A stretch of DNA of 64,000 bases from Acinetobacter piscicola (lineage in GTDB: Bacteria; Pseudomonadota; Gammaproteobacteria; Pseudomonadales; Moraxellaceae): positions 1 through 64,000 of the forward strand of contig NZ_CP048660.1 of assembly GCF_015218165.1 (NCBI RefSeq), in the 5' to 3' direction. Within the stretch, counting starts at the first letter, position 1. Every line of letters begins with the position of its first letter. The notes beneath the pieces were generated by a model. That model was not told the DNA's origin. It did no database searches and was given only the letters and a program-made list of their open reading frames with translations. Below, in pieces: positions 1-9,624 of this stretch. The translations under genes and the position numbers were made by a program.

Positions 1-110
1 TTGTTGCATAAAGATTTCATAACTATATGATTTTAAAAGTTTTGATTATTTTTTGATCCAAAATTAAATTTATTTAAATCAGATGCTTACATATTTATAC
101 AACAGAGCCG
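1..110. mobile_element. IS-derived fragment with IS5-like ends
   Basis: The window opens with TTGTTGCATAAAG and a second end, TTTATACAACAGAGCC, lies near 95-110. The two are imperfect inverted repeats resembling the GGCTTTGTTG-type termini of IS5-family elements. No coding sequence lies between them, so this is either a miniature (MITE-like) derivative or the remains of a deleted IS. The left end is cut by the window boundary. Confidence 0.3.
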
Positions 111-120
111 ACTGAAGATA

Positions 121-307
121 CTATTAAATTAAAGAAGTCTAATTAGATATTTACAATCTAATAGAGTCTAACAACTTGCTTTAAGCTCTATTAATTTTGC
201 ATGGTGTCACGAGGAACCGGGATTTGCTATCAGTTCAATCTGGAATATCTGGCCCCAGTAGTCTGAAGCAATGGGATCGATGGGCAGGGCTCTGCCTTTG
301 CTGATAC
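121..307 (+). repeat. Dispersed 187-bp repeat, copy 1
   Basis: This segment matches 53471-53657 in the same orientation. It runs from CTATTA to TGATAC in both copies, with scattered substitutions and no indels. The first half contains ATTAGAT/AATCTAAT inverted repeats. Both copies lie beside IS5-type terminal sequences, so the repeat may belong to the flank or interior of a mobile element. No reading frame is convincing. Confidence 0.6.
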
Positions 308-425
308 ATCAGGCAGCTTAAAAGTATTTACGCCAGCCAATAGAAAAAACACCAAAGTTCACTACCAGATAGCGAGTTATAATTTAAATTTGAGCGAGTT
401 GGGGGATGCTTCAAATTATAAATCT

Positions 426-441
426 TTGTGCAACAAAGCCC
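426..441 (-). repeat. Solo IS5-type terminal repeat
   Basis: TTTGTGCAACAAAGCC is the exact reverse complement of the terminus at 53757-53772 (GGCTTTGTTGCACAAA). No transposase precedes it; 308-425 holds nothing I can identify. It is probably the surviving right end of a lost IS5-family copy. Confidence 0.5.
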
Positions 442-505
442 TACTATTCTGAAATGACAGCTTTGTCCGTTATAATTGTATAAACATTTTTAGTGTCTGG
501 TAATT

Positions 506-3500
506 ATGTCCTCATTGATCAATTTTCTATCTCGCTTTAGTACTGCAACTCTTCAGCGCAGCCAGAGCTATGCTAAACACATTGATAGGAAAACGATTGA
601 GTTCTTTGAGGAAAAAGACGGGGTTACGATGTATGCCCAAATTGAAGGGACAGATTATTACGATACTGCAATTACCTATAATCCCCAAAAAGACCGTTTA
701 ATCGATGACGACTGCACTTGTCCGGTTGGATATAACTGTAAACATGCTGCTGCTTTAGCCAAATTATTTTATCAAGAATATCGAGAAGGATATCTGAAGA
801 GCTATGTTGACTCTCAGTCATCATCTCACACTCAAAAAGATCGGGTTGCAATTAATCAAGCACAACGCTGGTTAAGTGAGTTTAAGCAGTATTTACAACA
901 TACCCAGTTAGAGCAGCAAAAGACAACGAGTAATTATTTACTTTATTATTTAGATCAGCCTTTAGGTCTATTCGGGTTAAAACTTGAGGTTCGCAAAGGT
1001 AGACGTAATAAAAGTGGGACGATCACAGGTGTCAGTTCTTATACTGAATATGGCAATATTCTAAAAAAACGTCTGTCTTTGCCTGATGGGAAGCGACAAT
1101 TATTTAATCAAATTTATTATTATGCCAAGCTCAATCAGAATGAGTTTTCTTATGGAAATAGTCTTGATATATCAGGCATTGTTTTAGAGCATTTTAAATC
1201 TTTCATTCAGAGTGGTGATGTCTATTGGAAACAAAAAAGTGATGCTCCACTTACATGGTCAGAACAAAGCTATCAGCTTGAATTTTCTTGGCAAAAGAGC
1301 ATTGAAAAACAGACTGAGCACTTAGATTTTGAGTTGGTCAATGGAAATGTTCGACTCAATTTAAAATCGAATCCACATCTTCAAATTCTTGTAAGTCAGC
1401 CACTTTGTTATATCGATATTCACAAGAATACGGTAGGGCAACTCTATAGTGAATATACATCGGATTTACTGTACTACCTTTGGCGGATGCCAGAGATGCC
1501 TGCGACGGTTTTGACTGAGTTTGAGCAGCTTACTCATCAATCTACAACGATACATAACTTGCCGAAACCTGGGTTTCTTCAAGAGATTGAAGTCTTACAG
1601 GGTAATCCCCAGCCAATTTTACGCTTTGGTGTTTTAGATAAATTTGATTGGAAATGGGAAGAGTCTGTTTGTGCTGAAATTGAATTCTCCTATGCAGGCG
1701 GGCGAATTAAAGCAGGTACATCAGGTGACAGTTTCATTGGTGAGCAGCATGACAAAATGGTGCGACAGCTTCGGGACTTAGTTCAGGAACAACAGTCAAT
1801 CCAGCGTTTACAGCTATTGGTCGAATCACTGAAGTGGGTGAAAGATCTTAGTTATGACCAGCAATTAAAACTGGATAAACAACGTCTCGATTCTATGGTT
1901 TTTGCTTTCTATGGAGACTGGATCAAACAGCTGATGCCCATCAATCAAATTGAGTTGATGGGCTGGCAGATAGAGCATCTGGAAAACAGCCCCTTTAACC
2001 TGCAATATGTTGAAAATTTAAATATTTCTATCACTGAAGCTGAAGGCCAGCAGGACTGGTTCAATATCGGGGCGACGGTTCAAGACAGTGCAGGCAATTC
2101 TTATAATTTACTTGATGCGCTCGTAGCTTTGGTGCGAGTAAATCCTGATTTACTTGATCCGCGGACTTTTATTCATCTGCATGACAGTCAAATTTTCACC
2201 GTGAAAACTGCAGTTGATCAACCTGATTTGGCGCTATCCGCTAGGGATATTAAGCCGGTATTATTGCATCTGCAGAGCATTTTACAGCAAGAAGAGCGCA
2301 GTATTGATCGCTATGATGCGAGTCAACTAGTAGAATTGCAGCATAATCTTGGGATGACATGGCAGGTCAGTGATCGCCTGCAGAAATTTGTACATAAATT
2401 CAAACAAGGCTATCAGCAACAACTGCCGACACCACAAGGTTTTCAGGGGGAGTTGCGTCTATACCAGCAGCAGGGCTTAGGCTGGTTACAGTTTTTAAGG
2501 GAAACCCAGCATGGCGGGATTCTGGCAGATGATATGGGCTTGGGGAAAACAGCACAAACTTTAGCCCATTTACTCATGGAAAAGCAGGCTGGATATTTGC
2601 AGGATAGTCCCGCCTTAATTGTTGCACCCACATCGCTGATGCATAACTGGTTCAAAGAAGCGGAGAAATTTACCCCAGAGCTCAAGGTATTGCTGCTACA
2701 GGGGCCCGATCGCCATCAGTATTTTGAGCAGATTCCGCACTATGATATTGTGTTAACCACCTATCCGCTTCTGGCGAGAGATGAAGAGCAACTAAAGCAA
2801 TATGAATATCATCAACTCATTTTGGATGAGGCGCAGAATATCAAAAATCCGCGCGCCAAAGCTGCACAGGTAGTACGGCAATTAACAGCGCGACATCGTC
2901 TATGTCTAACCGGTACACCTATGGAAAATCATTTGGGTGAGCTGTGGGCACTATTTTATTTCCTGATGCCAGGATTTTTATATTCACAAGAAATTTTTAA
3001 TAAAAAGTACCGTCATCCGATTGAAAAGCGCGGTGATGAGCAGTTAAGACAAAAGTTGGTCAACCGGATTAAGCCCTTCATTTTACGTCGCTTGAAAACT
3101 GACGTAGCCAAAGAGTTGCCAGAAAAAACCACGATTGAAGTCAATATTGATATGAATGACCAGCAATCCAAGTTATATGAGGCTGTTCGTGCCACGATGC
3201 AGGCAAGCATTCAGAAAATTGTGGCAGAAAAAGGCTTTAAACGTAGTCAAATTCAAATTTTAGATGCCTTACTGAAGCTACGTCAGGTGTGCTGCCATCC
3301 TAGCTTACTGAAACTGGATTCAGTGAAAATTGGGCAGGCGCATTCTGCCAAACTTGAACAGTTGATGGATATGGTCGTTCCAATGGTGGAAGAGGGGCGA
3401 AAAATTCTTATCTTCTCTCAGTTTACCTCAATGTTGGAACTGATTGAACAACAGTTCCATCACGCAGAAATTGGCTATGTGAAGCTGACTGGAAAGACCA

Positions 3501-3853
3501 AAAAGCGAGATGAAGTCATTACAGCGTTTCAGTCTGGACAAGTGCCGGTATTTTTAATCAGTCTGAAAGCAGGAGGGGTCGGTTTGAATCTAACTGCCGC
3601 AGATACGGTCATTCACTATGATCCATGGTGGAACCCTGCTGCTGAAGATCAAGCTTCAGATCGTGCATGGCGGATTGGACAGGACAAGCCGGTATTTGTG
3701 TATAAGCTGATTACTAATAAAAGCATAGAAGAAAAAATTCTTGCCTTACAGCAAAATAAAGCAGAACTGGCACACTCTATTCTAAGTACAGATCATGAAG
3801 GCGAAGCGAAACTGACGGAAAATGACGTGATGAACTTGTTTGAGAAATTTTAG
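506..3853 (+). CDS. SWIM zinc-finger SNF2-family helicase (1115 aa)
   Basis: A Swi2/Snf2-type DNA-dependent ATPase/translocase of the RapA/HepA-like bacterial branch. The N-terminus carries a SWIM motif (C70-x-C72 ... C78-x-H80), expected to bind zinc and nucleic acid. The helicase core fills the last 450 residues: Walker A DDMGLGKTAQ near residue 675, DEAQ box near 774, LTGTPMEN (motif III), and C-terminal motifs GGVGLNLTAAD and RAWRIGQ. The protein is full length with all ATPase motifs intact. Transcription runs away from the IS debris at 1-441, and it converges with the hipA gene at 3871. Such proteins act on DNA-protein complexes, but the substrate here is unknown. The family call is firm and the role is not. 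Confidence 0.9.
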   Translation: MSSLINFLSRFSTATLQRSQSYAKHIDRKTIEFFEEKDGVTMYAQIEGTDYYDTAITYNPQKDRLIDDDCTCPVGYNCKHAAALAKLFYQEYREGYLKSYVDSQSSSHTQKDRVAINQAQRWLSEFKQYLQHTQLEQQKTTSNYLLYYLDQPLGLFGLKLEVRKGRRNKSGTITGVSSYTEYGNILKKRLSLPDGKRQLFNQIYYYAKLNQNEFSYGNSLDISGIVLEHFKSFIQSGDVYWKQKSDAPLTWSEQSYQLEFSWQKSIEKQTEHLDFELVNGNVRLNLKSNPHLQILVSQPLCYIDIHKNTVGQLYSEYTSDLLYYLWRMPEMPATVLTEFEQLTHQSTTIHNLPKPGFLQEIEVLQGNPQPILRFGVLDKFDWKWEESVCAEIEFSYAGGRIKAGTSGDSFIGEQHDKMVRQLRDLVQEQQSIQRLQLLVESLKWVKDLSYDQQLKLDKQRLDSMVFAFYGDWIKQLMPINQIELMGWQIEHLENSPFNLQYVENLNISITEAEGQQDWFNIGATVQDSAGNSYNLLDALVALVRVNPDLLDPRTFIHLHDSQIFTVKTAVDQPDLALSARDIKPVLLHLQSILQQEERSIDRYDASQLVELQHNLGMTWQVSDRLQKFVHKFKQGYQQQLPTPQGFQGELRLYQQQGLGWLQFLRETQHGGILADDMGLGKTAQTLAHLLMEKQAGYLQDSPALIVAPTSLMHNWFKEAEKFTPELKVLLLQGPDRHQYFEQIPHYDIVLTTYPLLARDEEQLKQYEYHQLILDEAQNIKNPRAKAAQVVRQLTARHRLCLTGTPMENHLGELWALFYFLMPGFLYSQEIFNKKYRHPIEKRGDEQLRQKLVNRIKPFILRRLKTDVAKELPEKTTIEVNIDMNDQQSKLYEAVRATMQASIQKIVAEKGFKRSQIQILDALLKLRQVCCHPSLLKLDSVKIGQAHSAKLEQLMDMVVPMVEEGRKILIFSQFTSMLELIEQQFHHAEIGYVKLTGKTKKRDEVITAFQSGQVPVFLISLKAGGVGLNLTAADTVIHYDPWWNPAAEDQASDRAWRIGQDKPVFVYKLITNKSIEEKILALQQNKAELAHSILSTDHEGEAKLTENDVMNLFEKF

Positions 3854-3870
3854 TTTGGTTTCAGATTACC

Positions 3871-5160
3871 CTAATCATCTGTAAGTATCTGAAAGTCCGG
3901 ATGCAATTTTTTCCAATGTTCTCTTAATTTTTCTTTATGAACAGAAATCATAGGTAAGTCTAGTAATAGCACTGGCCATACCGACCGTGCTTTGTCCATG
4001 ATCGCGTGAAGTTGTTTTTCAATAACACGCCATGGAACACCGACTTTTTCAGCCCATTGTTCAAAGTGTTTCATCTCAGCTAAATACCAATCTTTATTTT
4101 TGGCAAGATTCAATGCGAAATGACGCTCATTTTCAATATATACACTAGTCATCAATATATCGTATGCGGAAGATAATCTTGGTGTTCTTTTGTCCTGATA
4201 AATCATACTCCAGTTTTTTAAGTGTACATCTCCATTGGCGAGCAAAATGTTGACAAGTAAGCGGCTGGCAAATTGCTGAATATCAAGAATTTTGTTATCT
4301 GAAAATTGATAAATGATCTTTCCTATCTGCTCATAATTTGTGGGGCTGTATTTCTGCTGTGGATATGCACCGAAGATCTGAGCAAAGTCTTCGATGTGAA
4401 TAAGCTCTGTAGTATCAGCAGTACTCTGTCTATCAAATCTTTTGATTGCAAAAGCATATTGCTCTTGGGGTAAATTTAATGGTGGAAGGTTTTGTAAGAG
4501 TGCCATATCCACCAAGCGAATCTCAGGGACATCTATTCCGACCATTTTGGCAAGGCTCATCATAGAATATTCATTTAGCGGAACAAAAGCATGTCTGGAA
4601 GAAGGAGTTTTGATAATCCAGTCCCCGAGTAGAGCCGTTTCCGTTGCCTGTGCTAGTGTAAAACGCCCATCTTTGGCTTTCATGGAAAACTTCATTTGGA
4701 CGCCAGCCAAGGAAAACTTATTATCTGTTCGAATCTCTTGCTTTAAAATTTGATCTGGATTCGAGATCTGCAGTTTGAATTTTATTTCATCTGGAATTTC
4801 TTCTGGATCTAATGGAGTCGCAATGAGTGCTCCAGGTAAATCATGACCTAAAGCTGCCAATAACTGAAATTCATTGTCTATATGTACTTTGAGGCTTTGT
4901 GCAATCAGTTCACGTAATGCACCTTCTGGTAGCAAGTTTGATAGCAAGGGGTGTAAGCGCTGATGAGTAACATAGGTCTTTTCTAAAATTTTATCCGCTT
5001 GAGGATACAAGGGGGAAGTCAGCAGGCTCAAGGTCGGACGTTGCTGATCAAAGCGGAAAGAATCTGTAAAAACCAGAATATTTTTTCCGCTCTGAAATCC
5101 TGCCAAGTATCCAACGATACCGTGATGTAATGTTAATTTCAGGACGGCAACAGTATTCAT
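3871..5160 (-). CDS. hipA: HipA-like serine/threonine kinase toxin (module 1)
   Basis: Kinase toxin of a type II HipBA module. In E. coli HipA phosphorylates GltX and arrests growth. Family signatures are present: an N-terminal couple_hipA region, the loop LAGVQMKFSM, catalytic NGDVHLKNWS and metal-binding YDILMT, so the kinase should be active. I chose ATG 5160 (MNTVAVLK) rather than an upstream start at 5190. It overlaps the hipB stop as ATGA and has a strong GGAGAGG ribosome site. At 429 aa it is close to the family length. The gene is co-transcribed with and translationally coupled to the antitoxin at 5157-5465. The natural target is unknown. Confidence 0.9.
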   Translation of the reverse strand: MNTVAVLKLTLHHGIVGYLAGFQSGKNILVFTDSFRFDQQRPTLSLLTSPLYPQADKILEKTYVTHQRLHPLLSNLLPEGALRELIAQSLKVHIDNEFQLLAALGHDLPGALIATPLDPEEIPDEIKFKLQISNPDQILKQEIRTDNKFSLAGVQMKFSMKAKDGRFTLAQATETALLGDWIIKTPSSRHAFVPLNEYSMMSLAKMVGIDVPEIRLVDMALLQNLPPLNLPQEQYAFAIKRFDRQSTADTTELIHIEDFAQIFGAYPQQKYSPTNYEQIGKIIYQFSDNKILDIQQFASRLLVNILLANGDVHLKNWSMIYQDKRTPRLSSAYDILMTSVYIENERHFALNLAKNKDWYLAEMKHFEQWAEKVGVPWRVIEKQLHAIMDKARSVWPVLLLDLPMISVHKEKLREHWKKLHPDFQILTDD

Positions 5161-5465
5161 GGTTCCTCTCCTCCGAGAAGATCTTTCCATGGTTTAGTCA
5201 TTAAGTCATCCTGATCTTCAATAGTGACTTTAATTTCATCATTCAATAATTGTCTGATCAAATGAACCTTATCATCAGGGATGAGCATCAGTTGAGCATT
5301 TAATCCTGCCGCTATAATTTCTAAGGTCTCTAATCGAGGGTTGCCCTGACTTTCCAGTTTTTGGTACTGCTGTCTTGAAATGCCTGTACGGGATTGCATA
5401 TCAATTTGCTTTAAGCCCAATTGGGTTCGTCTTTTTTTGATTTGCTGAAGTAAAGACTTATTCAT
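5157..5465 (-). CDS. hipB: HipB-like XRE antitoxin (module 1)
   Basis: A 102-aa DNA-binding antitoxin. The helix-turn-helix lies at residues 16-40 (LGLKQIDMQSRTGISRQQYQ). The acidic C-terminal tail may contact HipA. It is the first gene of the pair; its TGA overlaps the hipA ATG. HipB proteins normally bind both HipA and palindromic operators in their own promoter. A palindrome lies just upstream at 5497-5516. The assignment is solid from the HTH plus hipA neighbour, but complex formation is inferred. Confidence 0.85.
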   Translation of the reverse strand: MNKSLLQQIKKRRTQLGLKQIDMQSRTGISRQQYQKLESQGNPRLETLEIIAAGLNAQLMLIPDDKVHLIRQLLNDEIKVTIEDQDDLMTKPWKDLLGGEEP

Positions 5466-5496
5466 TGTAGATACATTTATTTCTTTTGGATCCTAT

Positions 5497-5516
5497 AAGA
5501 AACATATTAGTTTCTT
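5497..5516. promoter_or_regulatory. Palindromic operator upstream of hipBA module 1
   Basis: AAGAAAC, six bases, then GTTTCTT: a perfect 7-bp inverted repeat about 30 bp upstream of hipB. Its position suits autorepression by HipB. It does not match the E. coli TATCC/GGATA operator, so this is a positional inference. Confidence 0.5.
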
Positions 5517-5519
5517 TTT

Positions 5520-5856
5520 TTTTGAAAAGCAATTTATGACTTTATCATTTCGATCTGTAAAAGCCCTAGCTACGTAGTGATCTGAAATCACTCTGAAAAT
5601 ACAGTTAAAATACGCGGTTCAATTTACCTTAATCTACTTACGTAATTGGCAGCCAGATCTGAACTGTTGGCAACTCTCTGGCAAAATTTCCTGACAGCCC
5701 TGCATTTAACTGCCTAGCGCAATCTGATAATAAATAATAACAAACCCGCCGTGCAGTTAGCATACAGTAAGTAAAGGAATGGTTGACTGTGATCATAAAA
5801 ATAGCATATCAAGCCGGAGGGAAACTAGACGGCTAAGTATAGTAACATCAATAGTT
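5520..5856. other. Intergenic, no recognisable gene
   Basis: These 337 bp lie between hipB and the IS701-type element. The only open frame with a ribosome site (AAGGA then ATG 5779) gives about 26 codons and stops at the IS left end. It could be the 5' stump of an interrupted gene or chance. No RNA or terminator was recognised. Confidence 0.4.
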
Positions 5857-6957
5857 TAGGACTTACGCATTGACGGATTAAAAAAAGTATTAAAATACTT
5901 TATAAAGTATCTGTGATCAGACGAATTAAACATGCTTCTACAGCAACTTGTACTCTACCCATTTATATGGGCTTTCTCATGACAGAACCGAACTCTATTA
6001 GCTGCACACAACTTGCCGAGACTTATAACATCTCGCATGATAGTGTAAATCGCTTTCTAGAGCGTGAAGACTACACACCTCACGACCTATATCAAGAAGC
6101 AATTCAACATATTGATAATAATAAACTTATAGTCAGTATTGATGATACTGTTTTAGATAAACCGTATAGTCAGCATATGGACTTAGTTAGCTATTTTTGG
6201 TCAGGCAAACACCACCGATCTGTCAAGGGTATTAATCTCATTACCTTGTATGCGACAGATCAAAATGGTCAAAATATTCCAATTAATTTCCGATTTTATG
6301 ACAAATCTCAAAGTAAAACCAAGAATGATTACTTTATGGAGATGTTAAGTGAAGTACTCAGTTGGGGTGCAAAGATTCAATTTATTACAGGTGATAGTTG
6401 GTATTCATCGACTGCAAATCTAAAAACCATAAGAAAATATGGTATTCGATTTATGTTTGGTATCGACTGTAACCGTAAGGTTTCCCCAGAAAAAGGACAA
6501 TGGTTTCAACTGCGTTTATTACCAGATTTCCATCAGGGTCAAGTGGTCTGGCTCAAAGATTTTGGCTTTGTACAATTATTTAAGACTCAGTTAAAAGAAC
6601 AGCAGAGGTTTTATATTGTGTATCAAGATGAAGATGATTTATTGTCCTTTGAGGGTTTTCATGAATTACATTCAAGTCATTGGAAAATAGAGTAATATCA
6701 CCGGGTGATTAAACAAGTTTGTCATATTGAAAAGTTTCAAGTGAGACGATCTAAACTGATTTTGAATCATATTTTTTCAGCCTTAATGGCCTACGTCGAG
6801 ATACAAAAGAACCAGTTTGAGCGGATCTTTGAAAATGTATATCGTTGGCAGAAGAAATTATTTAGACCAATCATCAAAGACTTCATTGATGACTTTATTC
6901 TCGATAAAAATCATCTGCTACCACAGAGAATCTATAAATAATACTGCGTAAGTCCTA
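5857..6957 (+). mobile_element. IS701-family element, ISAba11-like
   Basis: Bounded by perfect 13-bp inverted repeats: TAGGACTTACGCA on the left and its reverse complement on the right. The length is 1101 bp, which from memory matches ISAba11. The flanking pentamers (TAGTT and TTTTA) differ, so no target duplication survives. That suggests an old insertion or a rearrangement at one end. Confidence 0.75.
5913..6941 (+). pseudogene. IS701-type DDE transposase with in-frame stop
   Basis: Two open segments, 5913-6695 and 6696-6941, are in the same frame and separated only by a TAA codon at 6693-6695. Together they give a transposase of about 340 aa. The first DDE aspartate is in IVSIDDTVLD and the second in FITGDSWYSS. 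The stop falls at the conserved third motif (HWKIE-stop-YHRVIK), where a Gln or Glu codon is expected; a single C-to-T or G-to-T change explains it. Termination there removes the C-terminal helices after the catalytic region, so this copy is probably inactive. Confidence 0.8.
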
Positions 6958-7171
6958 TTTTATATAAAATCATGAAATATATAGAAATATAGGTTTATTT
7001 TTTGTTTGTTTTTTTAATCAAAATTATGAAAAAACTATAACAGTAAGAGAAAATAATTTAATAAAAATGGTGTGCTTTTTTAATTTGGTGTGTTGTAACT
7101 AAATTTTCATATATATTTAACTAGACATTAATTATTCAATTCAAAAACTTTTCTTTAATCTGGCTTGGAGA

Positions 7172-8404
7172 ATGGAATTGCTTGTTACCCGTTATAAGCC
7201 TTGGATCATGATCATACTACTGGTTTTGCTCGTCAGTTTTGCTATATATCGCTGGTGGCAAGGACCATTGTTACCTACTTATGAAGTCGTATCTAGTCCA
7301 TTGATTCAGACAGTTGTTGCTTCAGGACGGGTAGAGAAAGTATCTCGGACTCAGATTGGTAGTGAAATTACAGGGGTTGTTCTTGAGCGCTTGGTTCAAG
7401 AGGGAGATCGGGTCTCTCGAGGGGATGTTCTTTTAGTACTGAAATCTGATGAAATTTCAGCGCAGGTGCGGCAGGCAGAAGCTGAATTAAAGGAACTCGC
7501 AACCACTAGACGTCCGCAAGCAGAATTCGATTTAGCGAATGCCAAAGTGCAATTAGAACAGGCTCAAAGAGAAGCGGTACGCAGACGAAATACCGAATTA
7601 GGAATATTATCAGCAGAGGAAAGGGAGAAATCGATAGAGGCAGAAAAACTCGCCCGTAATAATTTGGAATCAGCTCGATTAAAAGTTGCTTCACTTGCCC
7701 CAGATAAAGTTGAAGAGACAAAATTACGTGAACAACTCGCTGCATTACAAGCGCAACTCGCCAAGACCAAAATTCGCGCAGAAGTTTCAGGTATTATTTT
7801 AACCCGTAATGTTGAGCCAGGGGATTTGGTGCAACCGAGTCAGACTCTGTTCACTATTGCACTGGATGGTGCGACTGAAATACGAGTGCCATTTGATGAG
7901 CGAAATTTACCACTGCTGGCTTTACAACAAAAAGCATCAGTGATTACGGATGCCTATCCAGATCAACCTTTTCCTGCCCATATTAATTTTATTGCCCCAA
8001 GTATTGATGCTCAACGTGGCACAGTAGACGTTCGATTAACAGTTGATCCAGTCCCTGATTTTTTGCGTCAAGACATGACGGTATCGGTAAATGTTGAAAC
8101 CAACCAGCGCGAGCGAACCATGGTCATTCCAAATGATGCTTTAAGCAGTATAAGTGGCAACAAGGCTATGGTTATTTTAGTAAGAGATAGAAAAATTCAA
8201 CGTCATCCTATCACACTGGGTTTACGTGGTTTGGTCATGTCGGAAGTTGTAGCTGGATTGAAAGAAGGTGATCACGTCCTTACCGATGCAGAATCAGTGC
8301 TTAAAGATGGAACTCGTGTCCGAATAGAGCAAACTAAACGTGTCTTGCAGAATCAAACGCATCCGACAAATAGCAAAAATGAATTACCGGTGAAATTCGA
8401 TTGA
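7172..8404 (+). CDS. HlyD/MacA-type periplasmic adaptor (efflux membrane-fusion protein)
   Basis: A 410-aa adaptor linking an inner-membrane ABC transporter to an outer-membrane channel. One N-terminal membrane anchor (residues 11-28) is followed by a biotinyl-lipoyl half (SGRVEKVSRTQIGSEITG), a charged coiled-coil hairpin (about 100-200), the second lipoyl half (ISGIILTRNVEPGD-like) and beta-barrel domains. The start has a good TTGGAG site. The next two genes encode an FtsX-like permease and an ATPase, so this is a three-gene MacA-MacB-like system with MacB split into two proteins. No outer-membrane partner is adjacent. The substrate is unknown: macrolide, lipid or peptide are all possible. 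Confidence 0.85.
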   Translation: MELLVTRYKPWIMIILLVLLVSFAIYRWWQGPLLPTYEVVSSPLIQTVVASGRVEKVSRTQIGSEITGVVLERLVQEGDRVSRGDVLLVLKSDEISAQVRQAEAELKELATTRRPQAEFDLANAKVQLEQAQREAVRRRNTELGILSAEEREKSIEAEKLARNNLESARLKVASLAPDKVEETKLREQLAALQAQLAKTKIRAEVSGIILTRNVEPGDLVQPSQTLFTIALDGATEIRVPFDERNLPLLALQQKASVITDAYPDQPFPAHINFIAPSIDAQRGTVDVRLTVDPVPDFLRQDMTVSVNVETNQRERTMVIPNDALSSISGNKAMVILVRDRKIQRHPITLGLRGLVMSEVVAGLKEGDHVLTDAESVLKDGTRVRIEQTKRVLQNQTHPTNSKNELPVKFD

Positions 8405-9624
8405 AAAACTTTTTTGGGCGACTTTGGGCAGAGTGGACCATCGCAATCAGTTTTTTGCGAGAGGGTCGCACACAGTCGATGATGATTACCATTGGCGTCG
8501 CGGTGGGGGTAGCGGTCATTGTGTTCATTAGCGCCTTAATTCAGGGCTTACAATCGAATATTGTAGAAAGGACTTTAGGGACGCAGGCGCATATTCGTTT
8601 GCTTTCACCAGATGAGGTGAATCACATTGTGCCACCAGTAGCAGGAACACTTCAGTTGTTACAAGAAGATAAGCGTGCACAACGCTTACGTTCTATGAAT
8701 AATTGGCAGCAGATGACTGGGACTTTAGATCAGTTACCGGTGTTGACTGCGGTTTCTCCTGTGGTCTCTGGTCCTGCATTTGTACAGCGCGGAGATGCGA
8801 TTCAATCGGTTGCATTGGTTGGTATCAACCTTGAACGTTATCAACAGATTATTCCGTTGAAGCAATATATGGTGAGTGGTGAATTACGGGTCAGTGCGGA
8901 TAATGTATTAATTGGGCGTCAATTAGCCAAAGATTTGGGTGTGCAAGTCGGGAGCAAATTAAGATTAGATACTGGGCAACAGAAAAATGCAGTGGTGAAT
9001 ATCTCTGGAATATTTGAACTGGGCGTGCGTGAATTGGATGCGCGCTATGTCTATCTGGATTTGAAACAAGCGCAATCTTTACTTAATTTGCCGGGTGGGG
9101 TCACCGTGATTGATCTGACGATCCAAGATATTTTTCAGGCGGATCAAGTTGCCTCACAAATTAGACGCCTGACTGGATTAAAAGCAGAAAGCTGGATTGA
9201 AACCAATGCTCAATTAATGAATGCGATTACCGCTCAAAGTCTTTCGACCAACATGATTATTGTTTTTGTAGGGATTTCAGTCGCTTTTGGCATTGCCAGT
9301 GTGATGTCGGTGAGTGTGGTGCAACGGACTCGGGAAATCGGTATTTTACGTGCAACTGGGGCTACACAAACGCAAATTTTAAGAGTTTTCTTATTTCAGG
9401 GAGCAATTTTTGGTCTGCTTGGTTCGATGCTTGGTAGTGTTGTCAGTTATTGTCTAATTTGGGGATTTAATCAGTTTGGTCCCGGTTTGTTTTATATTTC
9501 GATTTCAATCAAGCTTATCTTGTCAGCATTATTCTTGGCGACTTTAACGGGAGTTTTGGCTGCTGCAATACCATCCCGTCGGGCTGCTGCACTCGATCCT
9601 GTGGAGGCAATTCGTCATGTCTGA
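8401..9624 (+). CDS. MacB/FtsX-type ABC transporter permease
   Basis: A 407-aa inner-membrane permease with FtsX/MacB topology. It has one N-terminal membrane helix (about residues 20-45), a large periplasmic MacB_PCD domain and three C-terminal helices (about 280-400) ending SRRAAALDPVEAIRHV, the usual family terminus. It starts at TTG, overlapping the adaptor stop by 3 bases (TTGA), which implies translational coupling. It lacks an ATPase domain, which is supplied by the overlapping downstream gene. Confidence 0.85.
   Translation: MKNFFGRLWAEWTIAISFLREGRTQSMMITIGVAVGVAVIVFISALIQGLQSNIVERTLGTQAHIRLLSPDEVNHIVPPVAGTLQLLQEDKRAQRLRSMNNWQQMTGTLDQLPVLTAVSPVVSGPAFVQRGDAIQSVALVGINLERYQQIIPLKQYMVSGELRVSADNVLIGRQLAKDLGVQVGSKLRLDTGQQKNAVVNISGIFELGVRELDARYVYLDLKQAQSLLNLPGGVTVIDLTIQDIFQADQVASQIRRLTGLKAESWIETNAQLMNAITAQSLSTNMIIVFVGISVAFGIASVMSVSVVQRTREIGILRATGATQTQILRVFLFQGAIFGLLGSMLGSVVSYCLIWGFNQFGPGLFYISISIKLILSALFLATLTGVLAAAIPSRRAAALDPVEAIRHV

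Noticed and set aside
5779..5859. Short frame with AAGGA site before the IS701-type element
   Set aside because: Only about 26 codons, ends at the IS border, no recognisable similarity; kept only as a note.
6693..6695. Programmed read-through of the IS701 transposase stop
   Set aside because: No supporting context; a point mutation at a conserved Gln/Glu position is simpler.
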